A stretch of 64,000 nt of DNA from contig NZ_JAFHKL010000008.1 in the NCBI RefSeq assembly GCF_016937655.1, positions 1 to 64,000 on the forward strand, in the 5' to 3' direction. Below, piece after piece: positions 1 through 9,148 of the stretch (the stretch's first letter is position 1; every line of letters begins with the position of its first letter). Made by a program: the position numbers and the translations under genes. The notes beneath the pieces are model-generated. The model was not told the origin of the DNA. It ran no database searches and saw nothing but the letters and a program-made list of their open reading frames with translations. The stretch is from Chromobacterium alkanivorans. GTDB lineage: Bacteria > Pseudomonadota > Gammaproteobacteria > Burkholderiales > Chromobacteriaceae.

Positions 1-19
1 TGCTGGCGCCGGCGCCGGA

Positions 20-51
20 ACAAAGAAGCCTCCCTGTGGGAGGCTTTGTCG
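20..51. terminator. Hairpin terminator, probably bidirectional
   Basis: A GCCTCCC/GGGAGGC stem with a three-base loop is flanked by ACAAAG and CTTTGT, so it can end a transcript on either strand. It lies just past the stop of the minus-strand sensor kinase and would also serve a plus-strand gene ending left of the window. Confidence 0.6.
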
Positions 52-72
52 CGTCTGGCGTTCTCCGGAGGC

Positions 73-1860
73 TCAGCGCTGCTTGGACGGAAAGCTGATG
101 GTGAAGCTCGCGCCTTGGCCGGGCGCGCTGTCCAGCCGGATCTCGCCTTTCAAGATGGTGTGCACGATGTTGTGCACCATGGCCAGTCCCAGGCCCACGC
201 CGCTTCGCCCCATTTGCGTGGTGAAGAAGGGGTCGAACACCTTGTCCTGCAGTTCCGGCGCAATGCCCTTGCCGTCGTCGGAGTAGCTCAGCAGCAACAT
301 CTCTTTCTGCGCTTGCAGCCGGATGCCGATGTGGCCGCGATCATGTCCGTCGAAGCCGTGGGCAAGGCTGTTGGCGATCAGATGGGACAGCAGCTGTTCC
401 AAAGCCCCCGGATAATTCTCGATTTGCAGCTCAGGAGGCGCCTCCAGCGTCAGCCGGATGTCCGGATAGTGTTCCGGCGGCAGCAGCGCCTGGGTTAGCT
501 GGGCGATGGTTTGAGCGGGCTTGAACGCGCGTTTGGGTTGGTTGAGCCGGTCGGAGGCGATCAGCTTGAAGCGGCCGATCAGATCGCCGGCCAGTTCGCT
601 GTTTCTTTGCAGCAGTTCGCTGGTTTCGACCGCCTTGCGCAGGAAGTCTTGCAGATTGCCGCGCGAGAGTTGCTTGGCTTCGTCGGCGCGAATGATGGAC
701 TTGAGGTCCGCGTGCAATACCGAGGCGCTGAGCAGGATATTCCCTATCGGCGTGTTCAATTCGTGGGCCATGCCGGCGACCATGCGGGCGAGCGCGGTCT
801 GCTTTTCCGCGATGCTGATTTGCTGCATGGCCTGCTTGAGTTCGGCGGTCCGCTTGGCGACGCGCTCTTCCAGGTGGCTGTTGAGCTGTTGCAGCTCGGA
901 TTCCGCCTGTTTGCGCAAGCTGATGTCGGAGTAGGTGCCTATCATGCGCGAAGGCCGTCCCTGTTCGTCGCGGCCCACCACCATGCCGCGGCTCAGCAGC
1001 CAGATCCAGCCGTCCCCGGCGCGGAAGCGATGTTCCGAGGTGAACGAGCCTTCCGGCCGCTGCCGGTAGCCGTTGATGCCGGCCTGCACCGCGGGCAGGT
1101 CGTCTGGGTGGATGCCGGTGTGCCAGAGCTGGAACGCGCCGCTGTCCCGCTCCTCCAGTCCCAGCAGTTGCCGGCAGCGGGCGGAGAGAAAGACCGCGTC
1201 GCCGGCGATGTCCCAGTCCCAGACGCCGTCGCCGGCGCCTTCCAGCGCGAAGTGCCAGCGCTCTTCGCTTTCGCGCAGGGCCTGCAGCGCTTTTTGCTCC
1301 CCGGCCCGCAGCGATTCGAACTCTCGTCTCACCCGCTCGGCTTCGTCCGCGCGAAGGATGGCGTCTTCCTGTTCCCTGGCCTTGTCGTGATAGACCTGAT
1401 GCAGATCGCGTTCGACCATGGCGCGGAATTGGCTGAGCAATTGCTTGTGGGTGGGGCTGTAGGGATTTTCGGCGCTGTCGAGCACGCAGATGGTGCCGAA
1501 GATGTCTTGGTTCGGCCAGATCAAGGGCATGCCCAGATAGGAGATCATGCCCAGCTTGATGTCGGGATTGTGATCCCAGTCCGGGTCTTTCAAGGCGTTG
1601 GGCACCAGCAGCTCCCTGCGGCTGCTCATCACGGTCTCGCAATACAGGCCGGTGTCGAGGTCGGCCAATTCGTCTTCTTCGTAGGGGTTGCCCGGACTGT
1701 GGCTGGAGAGAAAGACTTTGATGCGGGGCGCCTGCTTTTGCATGATCAGCGCGGCGGGGATGTCGACGATTTTGGCCAGCAGATCCAGCACCTGCTGCCA
1801 CTTTTCCGACAGTTCGTGGCTGATGCTCAGGTTTTGGGTGTCGATCTTGATGGCCGGCAT
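73..1860 (-). CDS. Soluble GAF-PAS sensor histidine kinase
   Basis: Predicted cytoplasmic histidine kinase that autophosphorylates on a His and passes phosphate to a response regulator not encoded nearby. Using the ATG at 1860, residues about 15-165 look like a GAF domain, 195-320 a PAS/PAC domain (WHFALEGAGDGVWDWD), 315-355 a coiled coil, 360-440 a dimerisation domain with H-box MVAGMAHELNTP (His about 366), and 475-595 a HATPase domain with N-box (LIANSLAHG), DDGKGI and GVGLGLAMVHNIV. I see no membrane segment, so the signal is probably intracellular. The ATG at 1860 has a GGAG seven bases upstream; the in-frame ATG at 1872 lacks a ribosome site. Ligand and partner are unknown. Confidence 0.9.
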   Translation of the reverse strand: MPAIKIDTQNLSISHELSEKWQQVLDLLAKIVDIPAALIMQKQAPRIKVFLSSHSPGNPYEEDELADLDTGLYCETVMSSRRELLVPNALKDPDWDHNPDIKLGMISYLGMPLIWPNQDIFGTICVLDSAENPYSPTHKQLLSQFRAMVERDLHQVYHDKAREQEDAILRADEAERVRREFESLRAGEQKALQALRESEERWHFALEGAGDGVWDWDIAGDAVFLSARCRQLLGLEERDSGAFQLWHTGIHPDDLPAVQAGINGYRQRPEGSFTSEHRFRAGDGWIWLLSRGMVVGRDEQGRPSRMIGTYSDISLRKQAESELQQLNSHLEERVAKRTAELKQAMQQISIAEKQTALARMVAGMAHELNTPIGNILLSASVLHADLKSIIRADEAKQLSRGNLQDFLRKAVETSELLQRNSELAGDLIGRFKLIASDRLNQPKRAFKPAQTIAQLTQALLPPEHYPDIRLTLEAPPELQIENYPGALEQLLSHLIANSLAHGFDGHDRGHIGIRLQAQKEMLLLSYSDDGKGIAPELQDKVFDPFFTTQMGRSGVGLGLAMVHNIVHTILKGEIRLDSAPGQGASFTISFPSKQR

Positions 1861-1938
1861 CGGGGGCTCCATGTTTTGCTAAGCGCATTCATCTTTTTAG
1901 CATATGGGCCGATGCCGGCGGGGCGGGCTTTGAATCGT

Positions 1939-3279
1939 TTACAGCATCAGGTTGAGCATGCGGTCGATGCGCACGCGGCTCAGGCGGGTCAGCAGCTTTT
2001 TGATTTGCTCGGGGTAGGTGCGCACGTCTTCCAGTTCGCGGTAATGCAGCAACTGCCGGCTGTGGCGCAGAATGTTTTCCTGTTCCTGCTGGTTCTGATG
2101 CTTGAGTTCGGCCTTGGGGTCGCTGATCAGCAGCGCGTTTTCCATGTCCAGTCGGAAGGCGCGCGGATTGAGATTGTTGCCGGTCAGCAGCATGTGGCGC
2201 TGATCGCTGAACATGCCTTTGAGGTGGTAGGTGTTGTCGCCGTCTTTCCACTGATGCACGCGCAGCTGGCCGGTGCCGATGTAATGGCGTTGGCGCTTGG
2301 CGAAGCGGCGCAAGTTCATCTCGTAGAGATAAGGCAGCGCGCCGATGACGCGGAAGGGCTCGCTGGGCGGAATGTAGAAGTCGTTGGCGGTCTTGTCGCC
2401 GACGACGATGTCGATCTGCACGCCGCGGCGCAGCGCCTTGCTGATGGCGAGCACCACCGGCCGCGGGAAGTTGAAGTAGGGGGTGCAGATGAACAGCGAG
2501 CTGCGGGTGTTCGCAATCAGTTCCAGAATCACCCGGTTGAGCGCGTTGCCCTTGCCGATGCCGACGATGGGGCTGACCGCCAGCCCGTCTTCCGCGCCGG
2601 CCTGGTTTTCAATCCGGTAGTGGCTATGGCTGAGCTTGTCGCGGAAGGCGCGGATTTCCTTGCGTATGCTGCGAGTGGCCGGCGCGGGCTTGTCCAGTCG
2701 GAATACCGCGGGGTCGTTGAAGAACTGCTCGTGCATATAGTCGGCCATCGTGTCCGCCAGCGCCTGGTTGCGGATCAGGTGATAGCGGTCGAAACGGTAT
2801 TTGTCCAACTTGTGCAGGTAGACGTTGTTGATGCTGGCGCCGCTGTACAGCACTTGGTCGTCAACGATCAGTCCTTTGAGATGCAGCACGCCGAACAGCT
2901 CGCGGGTTTGCACCGGGATGCCGTAGATGGGCACGTCAACGCTGTGCCGCAGCGCCTGGGCCCGATACCAGGCGGCGTTGCAGCTGTCCTGGCTTTCGCC
3001 GATGCGCCCGCGCTGGGCGCGATGCCAGTCCACCATGACGCGGATGTCCAGCTGCGGCTGGCGTTGCTTGGCGGCGAACAGCGCGTCCAGCACTTCCTGG
3101 CCGGCCTCGTCGTGCTCCAGATAGAGCGCGGCGATATAGATGCGGTGCCGGGCCAGCGCGATCGCCTCCAGCAGGCAAAGGCGGTAGTCGGCGGTCTGGT
3201 GCAGGGTGGTGATGGCGTCGGCTTGCATGCGCAGCTTGGGAAGCTGAGCCAGCAACGATCTTTTTAGCAGAAATGCCAT
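1939..3279 (-). CDS. pssA: CDP-diacylglycerol-serine O-phosphatidyltransferase, PLD superfamily
   Basis: Makes phosphatidylserine from CDP-diacylglycerol and L-serine, the committed step to phosphatidylethanolamine. The 446-residue protein matches E. coli PssA closely along its length as I recall it (RVMVDWHRAQRGRIG, VLYSGASINNVYLH, VGDKTANDFYIP, RRFAKRQ, and a basic tail ending RIDRMLNLML). Both HKD catalytic motifs are present: H133-K135-D140 and H352-K354-D359. The start at 3279 (MAFLLKRSLLAQLPK) fits the E. coli N-terminus; the frame is open upstream but that extension is not family-like. It is transcribed away from rppH. Type I (E. coli-type) PssA is a peripheral protein that associates with ribosomes and membrane; this follows from the family. 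Confidence 0.95.
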   Translation of the reverse strand: MAFLLKRSLLAQLPKLRMQADAITTLHQTADYRLCLLEAIALARHRIYIAALYLEHDEAGQEVLDALFAAKQRQPQLDIRVMVDWHRAQRGRIGESQDSCNAAWYRAQALRHSVDVPIYGIPVQTRELFGVLHLKGLIVDDQVLYSGASINNVYLHKLDKYRFDRYHLIRNQALADTMADYMHEQFFNDPAVFRLDKPAPATRSIRKEIRAFRDKLSHSHYRIENQAGAEDGLAVSPIVGIGKGNALNRVILELIANTRSSLFICTPYFNFPRPVVLAISKALRRGVQIDIVVGDKTANDFYIPPSEPFRVIGALPYLYEMNLRRFAKRQRHYIGTGQLRVHQWKDGDNTYHLKGMFSDQRHMLLTGNNLNPRAFRLDMENALLISDPKAELKHQNQQEQENILRHSRQLLHYRELEDVRTYPEQIKKLLTRLSRVRIDRMLNLML

Positions 3280-3477
3280 GTAAGCGTTGGGTTTGACGTT
3301 TAATCGTGGAATCGTAGCATCGTTTTCGCCTCTTGGGGGAGTCCGCGCCTGCGCAATCCTTGCGCCAGCGCAGTTCCGGACGAAGTCAGGCCTTTGCGAG
3401 GCCGGCGATAGAGTCCATGGCAAGGCGGGGCGAAATGTGCAAAAATTCGTTCAACTAGATGAATTGCAGGTTTTCCA

Positions 3478-4005
3478 ATGCTGGACCGGGACGGATACCG
3501 CCCCAATGTCGGAATCATCCTCATCAACGGCAAAAATGAGGTGTTCTGGGGCAAGCGTGTGCGAGAGCATTCCTGGCAGTTTCCGCAAGGCGGGATCAAG
3601 CCGGGGGAGAGTCCGGAAGCCGCGATGTATCGCGAGCTGCTGGAAGAGGTGGGTTTGCTGCCGCAACACGTGAAGATACTGGGACGCACCCGCGACTGGA
3701 TGCGTTACGAGGTGCCGACCAACTGGGTGCGCCGGGAGTGGCGCGGCAGTTACAAGGGGCAGAAGCAGATTTGGTTTCTGCTGAAGCTGGTGGGGCGCGA
3801 GTGCGATGTATGCCTGCGCGCCAGCAGCCACCCCGAGTTCGACGGCTGGCGCTGGAACGAGTACTGGGCGCCGGTGGACGCGGTGATCGAGTTCAAGCGC
3901 GAGGTGTACGAGCGCGCGTTGGCCGAGCTGTCGCGTTTCCTGCGTGGAGTGGAAAGCCGGGAGGCCTATCTGGCCCGGCTTGGCCGCGCTCAGGAGCCGC
4001 ATTGA
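3478..4005 (+). CDS. rppH: RNA 5'-pyrophosphohydrolase RppH
   Basis: Nudix hydrolase that removes pyrophosphate from the 5' triphosphate of mRNAs and so starts RNase E-dependent decay. The 175-residue protein begins [17 protein letters not shown] as in other RppH proteins, and the Nudix box (G-x5-E-x7-REL-x-EE-x-G) spans residues about 38-60 ([20 protein letters not shown]). [16 protein letters not shown] is also family-typical. It is monocistronic: a good intrinsic terminator follows at 4024-4055, and pssA upstream is divergent. Confidence 0.97.
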   Translation: MLDRDGYRPNVGIILINGKNEVFWGKRVREHSWQFPQGGIKPGESPEAAMYRELLEEVGLLPQHVKILGRTRDWMRYEVPTNWVRREWRGSYKGQKQIWFLLKLVGRECDVCLRASSHPEFDGWRWNEYWAPVDAVIEFKREVYERALAELSRFLRGVESREAYLARLGRAQEPH

Positions 4006-4023
4006 CGCGGCCGCCCTCGAAGC

Positions 4024-4055
4024 GACACGGCGGGCCTGGCCCGCTGTCTTTTTTT
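4024..4055 (+). terminator. Intrinsic terminator after rppH
   Basis: GACA-CG-GCGGGC pairs with GCCCGC-TGTC across a short loop and is followed by a run of seven or more T residues. It sits 19 bases past the rppH stop. Confidence 0.8.
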
Positions 4056-4112
4056 GCGCCGCGGCCGTTGCCGCGGCGTTTGGCGTAATTTGCTGAGCAA
4101 CAAGATTCAAAC

Positions 4113-6077
4113 ATGACGCAACAATACGATGAGTCGTCGGTACGGGTGCTGAAAGGCTTGGAACCGGTCAAGGAACGGCCGGGGATGTATACCCGCACCA
4201 CCGATCCCACCCATATCTGCCAGGAAGTGATAGACAACGCCGCGGACGAGGCCTTGGGCGGCTACGCGCGCAAGATCGCGGTGACGGTGCATCAGGACGG
4301 CTCCCTGTCGGTGGACGACGACGGTCGCGGCATTCCGGTGGGCCTGCATCCGCAGGAAGGCGTGCCGGTGGTGGAACTGGTGTTCACCCGCTTGCACGCC
4401 GGCGGCAAGTTCAACAAGAAGGACGGCGGCGCCTACGCCTTCTCCGGCGGCTTGCACGGCGTCGGCGTATCGGTGACCAATGCGCTGTCCACCCGGCTGG
4501 AGGTGGAGGTCAAGCGCGAGGGCGGCGTGCACCGCCTGGTGTTCTCCGGCGGCGACGTGATCGAGCCGCTGGCTCGGGTGGCGGACTGCGGCCCGCGCAC
4601 CAGCGGCACCCGGGTTCGGGTGTGGCCGGACGGCAAGTATTTTGAAAGCCCGCGCTACTCCCTGCCGGAACTGGAGCGCCTGTTGCGCGCCAAGGCGGTG
4701 CTGCTGCCCGGCGTGGCGGTCACCCTGGTGGTGGAGCGCCCCAGCGGCGACGAGGTCAAGGTCTGGCAGTATCCGGAGGGCTTGAAGAGCTATCTGGCCG
4801 AACTGTGCAACGGCGACGAGCCGGTGGCGCCCTTGTTCGCCGGAGAGGCGTACATCGGCGACGATCACGAGCAGTTCGCCAAGGGCGAGGGCGCGCAGTG
4901 GGCGATGGCCTGGTTCGAGGACGGCGCGAGCGGCGAGAGCTACGTCAACCTGATCCCGACGCCGGTGGGCGGCACCCATGAAGCCGGCTTGCGCGCCGGC
5001 GTGTTCGACGCGGTGAAGAGCTTCATCGACCACCACAATCTGCTGCCGCGCGGCGTCAAGCTGATGGCGGAGGACGTGTGGAGCCGCGTGCGCTTCGTAT
5101 TGTCCGCCCGCGTGCTGGACCCGCAGTTTCAGGGGCAGACCAAGGACAAGCTGACCAGCCGCGACGCCTTGAAGCTGATTTCCGGCTTGGCGCGCGATCC
5201 GGTGGAGCTGTGGCTGAACCAGAACGTGGAGTCCGGCAAGAAGATCGCCGAACTGGCCATCCGCCAGGCGCAGTCGCGCCTGAAGTCGGTAAAGAAGGTG
5301 GAAAAGAAAAAAGGCTCCGGCGTGGCGGTGCTGCCCGGCAAGCTGACCGATTGCGAGAGCGAGGACATCGAGCGCAACGAGCTGTTCCTGGTGGAGGGCG
5401 ACTCCGCCGGCGGCTCCGCCAAGCTGGCGCGCGACAAGGAATACCAGGCCATCCTGCCCCTGCGCGGCAAGGTGCTCAACAGCTGGGAAACCGACAAGGA
5501 CCAGCTATTCTCCAACGCCGAGATCCACGACATCTCGGTGGCCATCGGCGTGGATCCGCACGGCCCTAGCGATCATCCGGACTTGTCCGGCCAGCGCTAC
5601 GGCAAGATCGCCATCCTGTCCGACGCCGACGTGGACGGCTCCCACATCCAGGTGCTGTTGCTGACGCTGTTCTTCCGCCATTTCCCGCGCTTGATCGAGA
5701 ACGGCAACATCTACGTGGCCCAGCCGCCGCTGTTCCGCGTGGACGTGCCGGGCCAGGGCAAGCACCGTCCTCCGCGCAAGCTGTACGCGCTGGACGAAGG
5801 CGAGATGACCGCCATCCTGGACCGGTTGCGCAGCGAAGGCGTGCGCGAGAACGCCTGGAGCATTTCCCGCTTCAAGGGCCTGGGCGAGATGAACCCGGAG
5901 CAGTTGAAGGACACCACGATGAATCCGGACACTCGCCGGCTGTCGCAGGTGCGCGTGCGCGTCGGCGAACTGGAGCAGACGCTGTCCACCTTCGTCATGC
6001 TGATGGGCAAGGGCGAGGCGTCCAGCCGCCGCAGCTGGATGGAGGCCAACGGCAACGCGGTCGAAGCCGACATCTGA
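4113..6077 (+). CDS. parE: DNA topoisomerase IV subunit B
   Basis: ATPase subunit of topoisomerase IV, which with ParC decatenates sister chromosomes. The 654-residue product has the GHKL ATPase fold at the N-terminus (GMYTRTTDPTHICQEVIDNA, DDDGRGIPVG, GGKF, SGGLHGVGVSVTNAL), a transducer domain, then a TOPRIM domain with LVEGDSAGGSA and DADVDGSHI, and the conserved C-terminal RFKGLGEMNPEQL. The short, alkaline-rich middle and TDPTHI at the N-terminus favour ParE over GyrB. parC is not in this window. It is followed by a strong terminator. Confidence 0.96.
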   Translation: MTQQYDESSVRVLKGLEPVKERPGMYTRTTDPTHICQEVIDNAADEALGGYARKIAVTVHQDGSLSVDDDGRGIPVGLHPQEGVPVVELVFTRLHAGGKFNKKDGGAYAFSGGLHGVGVSVTNALSTRLEVEVKREGGVHRLVFSGGDVIEPLARVADCGPRTSGTRVRVWPDGKYFESPRYSLPELERLLRAKAVLLPGVAVTLVVERPSGDEVKVWQYPEGLKSYLAELCNGDEPVAPLFAGEAYIGDDHEQFAKGEGAQWAMAWFEDGASGESYVNLIPTPVGGTHEAGLRAGVFDAVKSFIDHHNLLPRGVKLMAEDVWSRVRFVLSARVLDPQFQGQTKDKLTSRDALKLISGLARDPVELWLNQNVESGKKIAELAIRQAQSRLKSVKKVEKKKGSGVAVLPGKLTDCESEDIERNELFLVEGDSAGGSAKLARDKEYQAILPLRGKVLNSWETDKDQLFSNAEIHDISVAIGVDPHGPSDHPDLSGQRYGKIAILSDADVDGSHIQVLLLTLFFRHFPRLIENGNIYVAQPPLFRVDVPGQGKHRPPRKLYALDEGEMTAILDRLRSEGVRENAWSISRFKGLGEMNPEQLKDTTMNPDTRRLSQVRVRVGELEQTLSTFVMLMGKGEASSRRSWMEANGNAVEADI

Positions 6078-6101
6078 GCGCCTCGCTGCCGTTGAAAAAC
6101 G

Positions 6102-6136
6102 AACGCCCCCGCGGGTTTGATCCGCGGGGGCGTTTG
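6102..6136 (+). terminator. Intrinsic terminator after parE
   Basis: A 13-base stem (AACGCCCCCGCGG with CCGCGGGGGCGTT) with a seven-base loop starts 25 bases past the parE stop. Its T tract is short (TTTG), but the stem is perfect. Confidence 0.75.
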
Positions 6137-6183
6137 CATGTCCGGCTATAGTAAGGCTAGGCATCACAATAGGGGCGGCGGAC

Positions 6184-6900
6184 ATGGCCAAGCGATGGCG
6201 GGGACTGTTGGCGGGGTGGCTGGCCTTGCCCGCGCTGGCGGCCAGTTATCACTCCTCCAGTCAGGACATCGGTCCCTGGGGCGACGGGGCGAGCCAGGAC
6301 GGCCTGGCGCCGCGTTTCATCCGTTTCGTGGCGCAGCAGGCGGGGCTGACGCTGAGCCAAGATGTCCGGCCCCTGCCGCGCGCGATCGAGGAGTTGAAGC
6401 GCGGGCACAACGCCTTGGCCCTGGTGACCGCCTCGCCGGAGCGCGCGCGCTTCGCCGTGGAGCTGTGCCGGCCGGTGTCTATCCGCATCTCGGTGCTCTA
6501 CCATCGCCGCGGCCTGGTGTCGCCCGTTGACCTGTCGTGGTTCCGCCTGCGCAGCCTGGGCGTGTTGCGCGGCACCCATACCCTGGACGGTTTCATCGCC
6601 CAAAGCGGCGCGACGCCGGTGGAGGTGTCGGACATGCCGCAGGGCTTTCGCATGCTGCAAGCCGGCAGGCTGGACGCGATGATGTGCGTGCGCCCCGGTT
6701 GCGGGCACGCGTTGAGGCAGATGGGCGGCGGCCTGCCCAATCTGGCCGAGTATGCGCATGGCGACGAGCCGATGGCGCTCTACGTGTCCAAACGCAGCGA
6801 ACTGGCGCGCGACGCCGTCATGCTGGGCAAATTGAAGGCCGCCTGCCTGTCCGCCGCCGGCAAGCGCGAAATGGCCGACTTGCTGGCGATTTACGATTGA
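6184..6900 (+). CDS. Periplasmic solute-binding protein (SBP_bac_3-like)
   Basis: A 238-residue protein with a Sec signal peptide (MAKRWRGLLAGWLALPALA) and the general look of the small amino-acid-type binding proteins. It has PLPRAIEELKRGHNALALVTASPERARF near residues 65-95 and a second-lobe segment beginning LRSLGVLRGTHTLDG. No permease or ATPase gene is adjacent, so it may be an orphan receptor rather than part of an ABC importer. It is convergent with the SDR gene at 6911, only 10 bases apart. Ligand unknown. Confidence 0.75.
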   Translation: MAKRWRGLLAGWLALPALAASYHSSSQDIGPWGDGASQDGLAPRFIRFVAQQAGLTLSQDVRPLPRAIEELKRGHNALALVTASPERARFAVELCRPVSIRISVLYHRRGLVSPVDLSWFRLRSLGVLRGTHTLDGFIAQSGATPVEVSDMPQGFRMLQAGRLDAMMCVRPGCGHALRQMGGGLPNLAEYAHGDEPMALYVSKRSELARDAVMLGKLKAACLSAAGKREMADLLAIYD

Positions 6901-6910
6901 GGCGGCGGGC

Positions 6911-7510
6911 TCACCAGACGCGCAGCGTCTGACCGGTCTGCACGCCGTCCACGCTGCGCACATAGGCCAGCGCCGCGCGCGCCGCCGGCACCGCCTCGAA
7001 GCCGGGGAAGAAGTCCCGGTATTGCTCCCAGGACTCCTGCAACACGTTGGGGCTGACCACATTGATGCGGCGGCCGTCGTTCAACTCCACCGCCGCGCCG
7101 CGCACAAAACCTTCCAGCGCCGAGTTCACCGCGCTGGCGTTGCTGCCGAAGCGGATGGGCTGCTCGCTGACGATGCCGCTGGTCAGCGTGATGGAGCCGC
7201 CGGCGTTCAGATAATGCTGACCGATCAGCGCCAATTCCACCTGGCCCATCAGCTTGTCCTTGAGGCCGACGCGGAATTGCTCGGCGCTCATTTCCGCCAG
7301 GGGGCCGAAGTGCAGCTTGCCGGCGGCGCTGACGATGGCGTCCACCTTGCCGACGCGTTCGAACAGCGCGCGGATGCTGTCGCCGTCGGTCAGGTCCACC
7401 AGCACATCGCCGCGGCGGCTGCCGGCCTTGATCACTTGATGATGGGACAGCGCCTGGCTGACGGCTTGGCCCAGCGTGCCGTGGGCGCCGACGATGAGGA
7501 TTTTTTTCAT
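6911..7510 (-). CDS. Short-chain dehydrogenase/reductase
   Basis: NAD(P)-dependent oxidoreductase of 199 residues. It opens with the Rossmann motif MKKILIVGAHGTLGQAVSQAL and has DLTDGDSIRALFERVGKVDAIVSAAG, the SDR acidic and NAG-like elements. A classical YxxxK is not obvious; the SGIVSEQPIRFGSNASAVNSALEGF segment occupies its place, so the catalytic Tyr may be absent and the true reaction is unclear. The ATG at 7510 is preceded by GGGAG. It is divergent from the LysR gene at 7608, which probably regulates it. Confidence 0.8.
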   Translation of the reverse strand: MKKILIVGAHGTLGQAVSQALSHHQVIKAGSRRGDVLVDLTDGDSIRALFERVGKVDAIVSAAGKLHFGPLAEMSAEQFRVGLKDKLMGQVELALIGQHYLNAGGSITLTSGIVSEQPIRFGSNASAVNSALEGFVRGAAVELNDGRRINVVSPNVLQESWEQYRDFFPGFEAVPAARAALAYVRSVDGVQTGQTLRVW

Positions 7511-7559
7511 GGGGAGTCTCCCTGGCAAGTACAAGATGCCCTCATTCTGCGCCGGTACG

Positions 7560-7577
7560 GCGGATGGATTAATCCGC
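7560..7577. promoter_or_regulatory. Candidate LysR operator between SDR and LysR genes
   Basis: GCGGAT and ATCCGC form an inverted repeat around GGATTA in the 97 bp divergent intergenic region. LysR regulators usually bind dyads in such regions to control the divergent gene and themselves. Seen only as a dyad; binding is inference. Confidence 0.4.
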
Positions 7578-7607
7578 TAAGATGAACAAGATTAAAAACC
7601 AGGGGTT

Positions 7608-8495
7608 ATGAATGGCATGGATCGCCTATTGAGCATGGAGCTGTTCGTGGCGGTGGTGGAGCGCGGCAGCTTCACCGCGGCGGCGGAGGCGCACGGCTTG
7701 TCCCAGCCCATGGTGGGCAAGCATATCGCCAGCCTGGAGCGCCGGCTGGGCGGCAGGCTGCTGGCGCGCACCACGCGTCGTCAGCAACTGACCGAATTGG
7801 GCTCGCATTATTTCCAGCGCTGCCAGTCCATCCTGGCGGAAATCCGCGCGGCGGAAAGCGGGGCGGAGTTGATGAGCGGCGCGCCGCGCGGCGTGCTGCG
7901 CGTCAACGCCTCGGTGACCTTCGGCTCCTTGCGGCTGGCCGGCCTGCTGGCCGAGTTCATGCGGGCGTATCCGGACATCACCGTGGACCTGACCTTGTCC
8001 GACGACCTGGTCGACCTGGTGGCCGACGGCTACGACGCCGCCTTCCGCATCGGCCGGCTGCCGGATTCCGGCCTGGTGGCCCGGCCCTTGCAGCCTTACC
8101 GGATGATGGTGGCGGCGGCGCCGGCCTATCTGGCGCGAAAGGGCGTGCCGCGCGCGCCGGCGGAGCTGGCCGCGCATGATTGCCTGGGCTTCTCGCTGTG
8201 GCGCAAGGACGATGGTTGGGAACTGCTGGGCGCCGGCGAGTGGGCGCGCGCCAGCCGCTTCCAGTCCAATCACGGCCAGGCGCTGCGCATGGTGGCGCTG
8301 GCCGGCGGCGGCATCGTGCTGCAGGCCGAGGCGCTGCTGGGCGACGACGTGGCCGCCGGCCGGCTGGTGGAACTGCTGCCGGGCTGTTTGCCGTCGCCCA
8401 AGCCCATGCATTTGATTTATCTGCCGGATCGCCAGCCCCTGCCCAAGCTGCGAGTGTTCATAGACTTCATCGTGGAGCGCCTGGGCGCGCTGTGA
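7608..8495 (+). CDS. LysR-family transcriptional regulator
   Basis: A 295-residue DNA-binding regulator. The N-terminal winged helix-turn-helix (MELFVAVVERGSFTAAAEAHGLSQPMVGKHIASLERRLG, residues about 9-48) is followed by a periplasmic-binding-protein-like effector domain. The segment GYDAAFRIGRLPDSGLVARPL is typical of the CrgA/DmlR-like subgroup. It is divergent from the SDR gene at 6911-7510, the likely target. Effector unknown. Confidence 0.9.
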   Translation: MNGMDRLLSMELFVAVVERGSFTAAAEAHGLSQPMVGKHIASLERRLGGRLLARTTRRQQLTELGSHYFQRCQSILAEIRAAESGAELMSGAPRGVLRVNASVTFGSLRLAGLLAEFMRAYPDITVDLTLSDDLVDLVADGYDAAFRIGRLPDSGLVARPLQPYRMMVAAAPAYLARKGVPRAPAELAAHDCLGFSLWRKDDGWELLGAGEWARASRFQSNHGQALRMVALAGGGIVLQAEALLGDDVAAGRLVELLPGCLPSPKPMHLIYLPDRQPLPKLRVFIDFIVERLGAL

Positions 8496-8590
8496 GTTTT
8501 ATTGACAGGGGCTGTCAGCGATTTTCGTTTGAGCTGCGGCGCGCATCGGCGTAGCGTGGACGCATCGATGATTTGGCGAGAGGAACGGGC

Positions 8591-9148
8591 ATGGAGCCGG
8601 ATTTGCGGGCGCCCAGCCGGCGCGATTTGTTCACCGGCTTTTTCGCTATCGGCCTGACCGGTTTCGGCGGCGTGTTGCCACAGGCGCACCGGATGATGGT
8701 GCTGCGCCGCCGCTGGCTGAGCGAGGCCGACTTCGCCGTGGTGCTGGGCCTGGGCCAAGTGCTGCCGGGGCCCAATATCGTCAATGTCGCGGTGGCGGTG
8801 GGTAGCCGCTTCCACGGCGCGAGCGGGGCCTTGGCCGCCGTCGCCGGCCTGTTGCTGGCGCCCATGGTCATCGTGCTGCTGCTAGCCTCCTTCTACGGCC
8901 ATTACCGGCAACTGCCGCTGGTGCAGAACGTGCTGCACGGGCTGGCCTCCGCCGCCGCCGGCCTGATCGCGGCGATGGGACTGCGCTTGCTGGCGCGCAT
9001 CGAGCGCAAGCCTTGGTGCGTCTTGGTGGCGGCGCTGACCTTCTGCGCGCTGGGCGTCTTGCAACTGCCCTTGCTGTGGTCGCTGGCGCTGTTGGCGCCC
9101 GTCGCCGTCGGGCTGGCCTGGCGCGACCGGCCTAAGGAGGGCGCATGA
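8591..9148 (+). CDS. Chromate transporter, N-terminal-half protein (ChrA family)
   Basis: A 185-residue membrane protein of the CHR family. GLTGFGGVLPQAHRMMVLRRRWLSEADFAVVLGLGQVLPGPN carries the family signature of a glycine-rich segment and QVLPGPN, followed by several hydrophobic helices. With the next gene it forms a short-chain CHR pair, equivalent to the two halves of long-chain ChrA. GAGGAA lies seven bases before the ATG at 8591. Members efflux chromate, but many homologues have unknown substrates. Confidence 0.88.
   Translation: MEPDLRAPSRRDLFTGFFAIGLTGFGGVLPQAHRMMVLRRRWLSEADFAVVLGLGQVLPGPNIVNVAVAVGSRFHGASGALAAVAGLLLAPMVIVLLLASFYGHYRQLPLVQNVLHGLASAAAGLIAAMGLRLLARIERKPWCVLVAALTFCALGVLQLPLLWSLALLAPVAVGLAWRDRPKEGA

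Noticed and set aside
511-3267. A 918-codon plus-strand open frame opposite the sensor kinase and pssA
   Set aside because: The minus-strand genes have clear family motifs; the plus-strand frame has none and is explained by GC-rich third codon positions.
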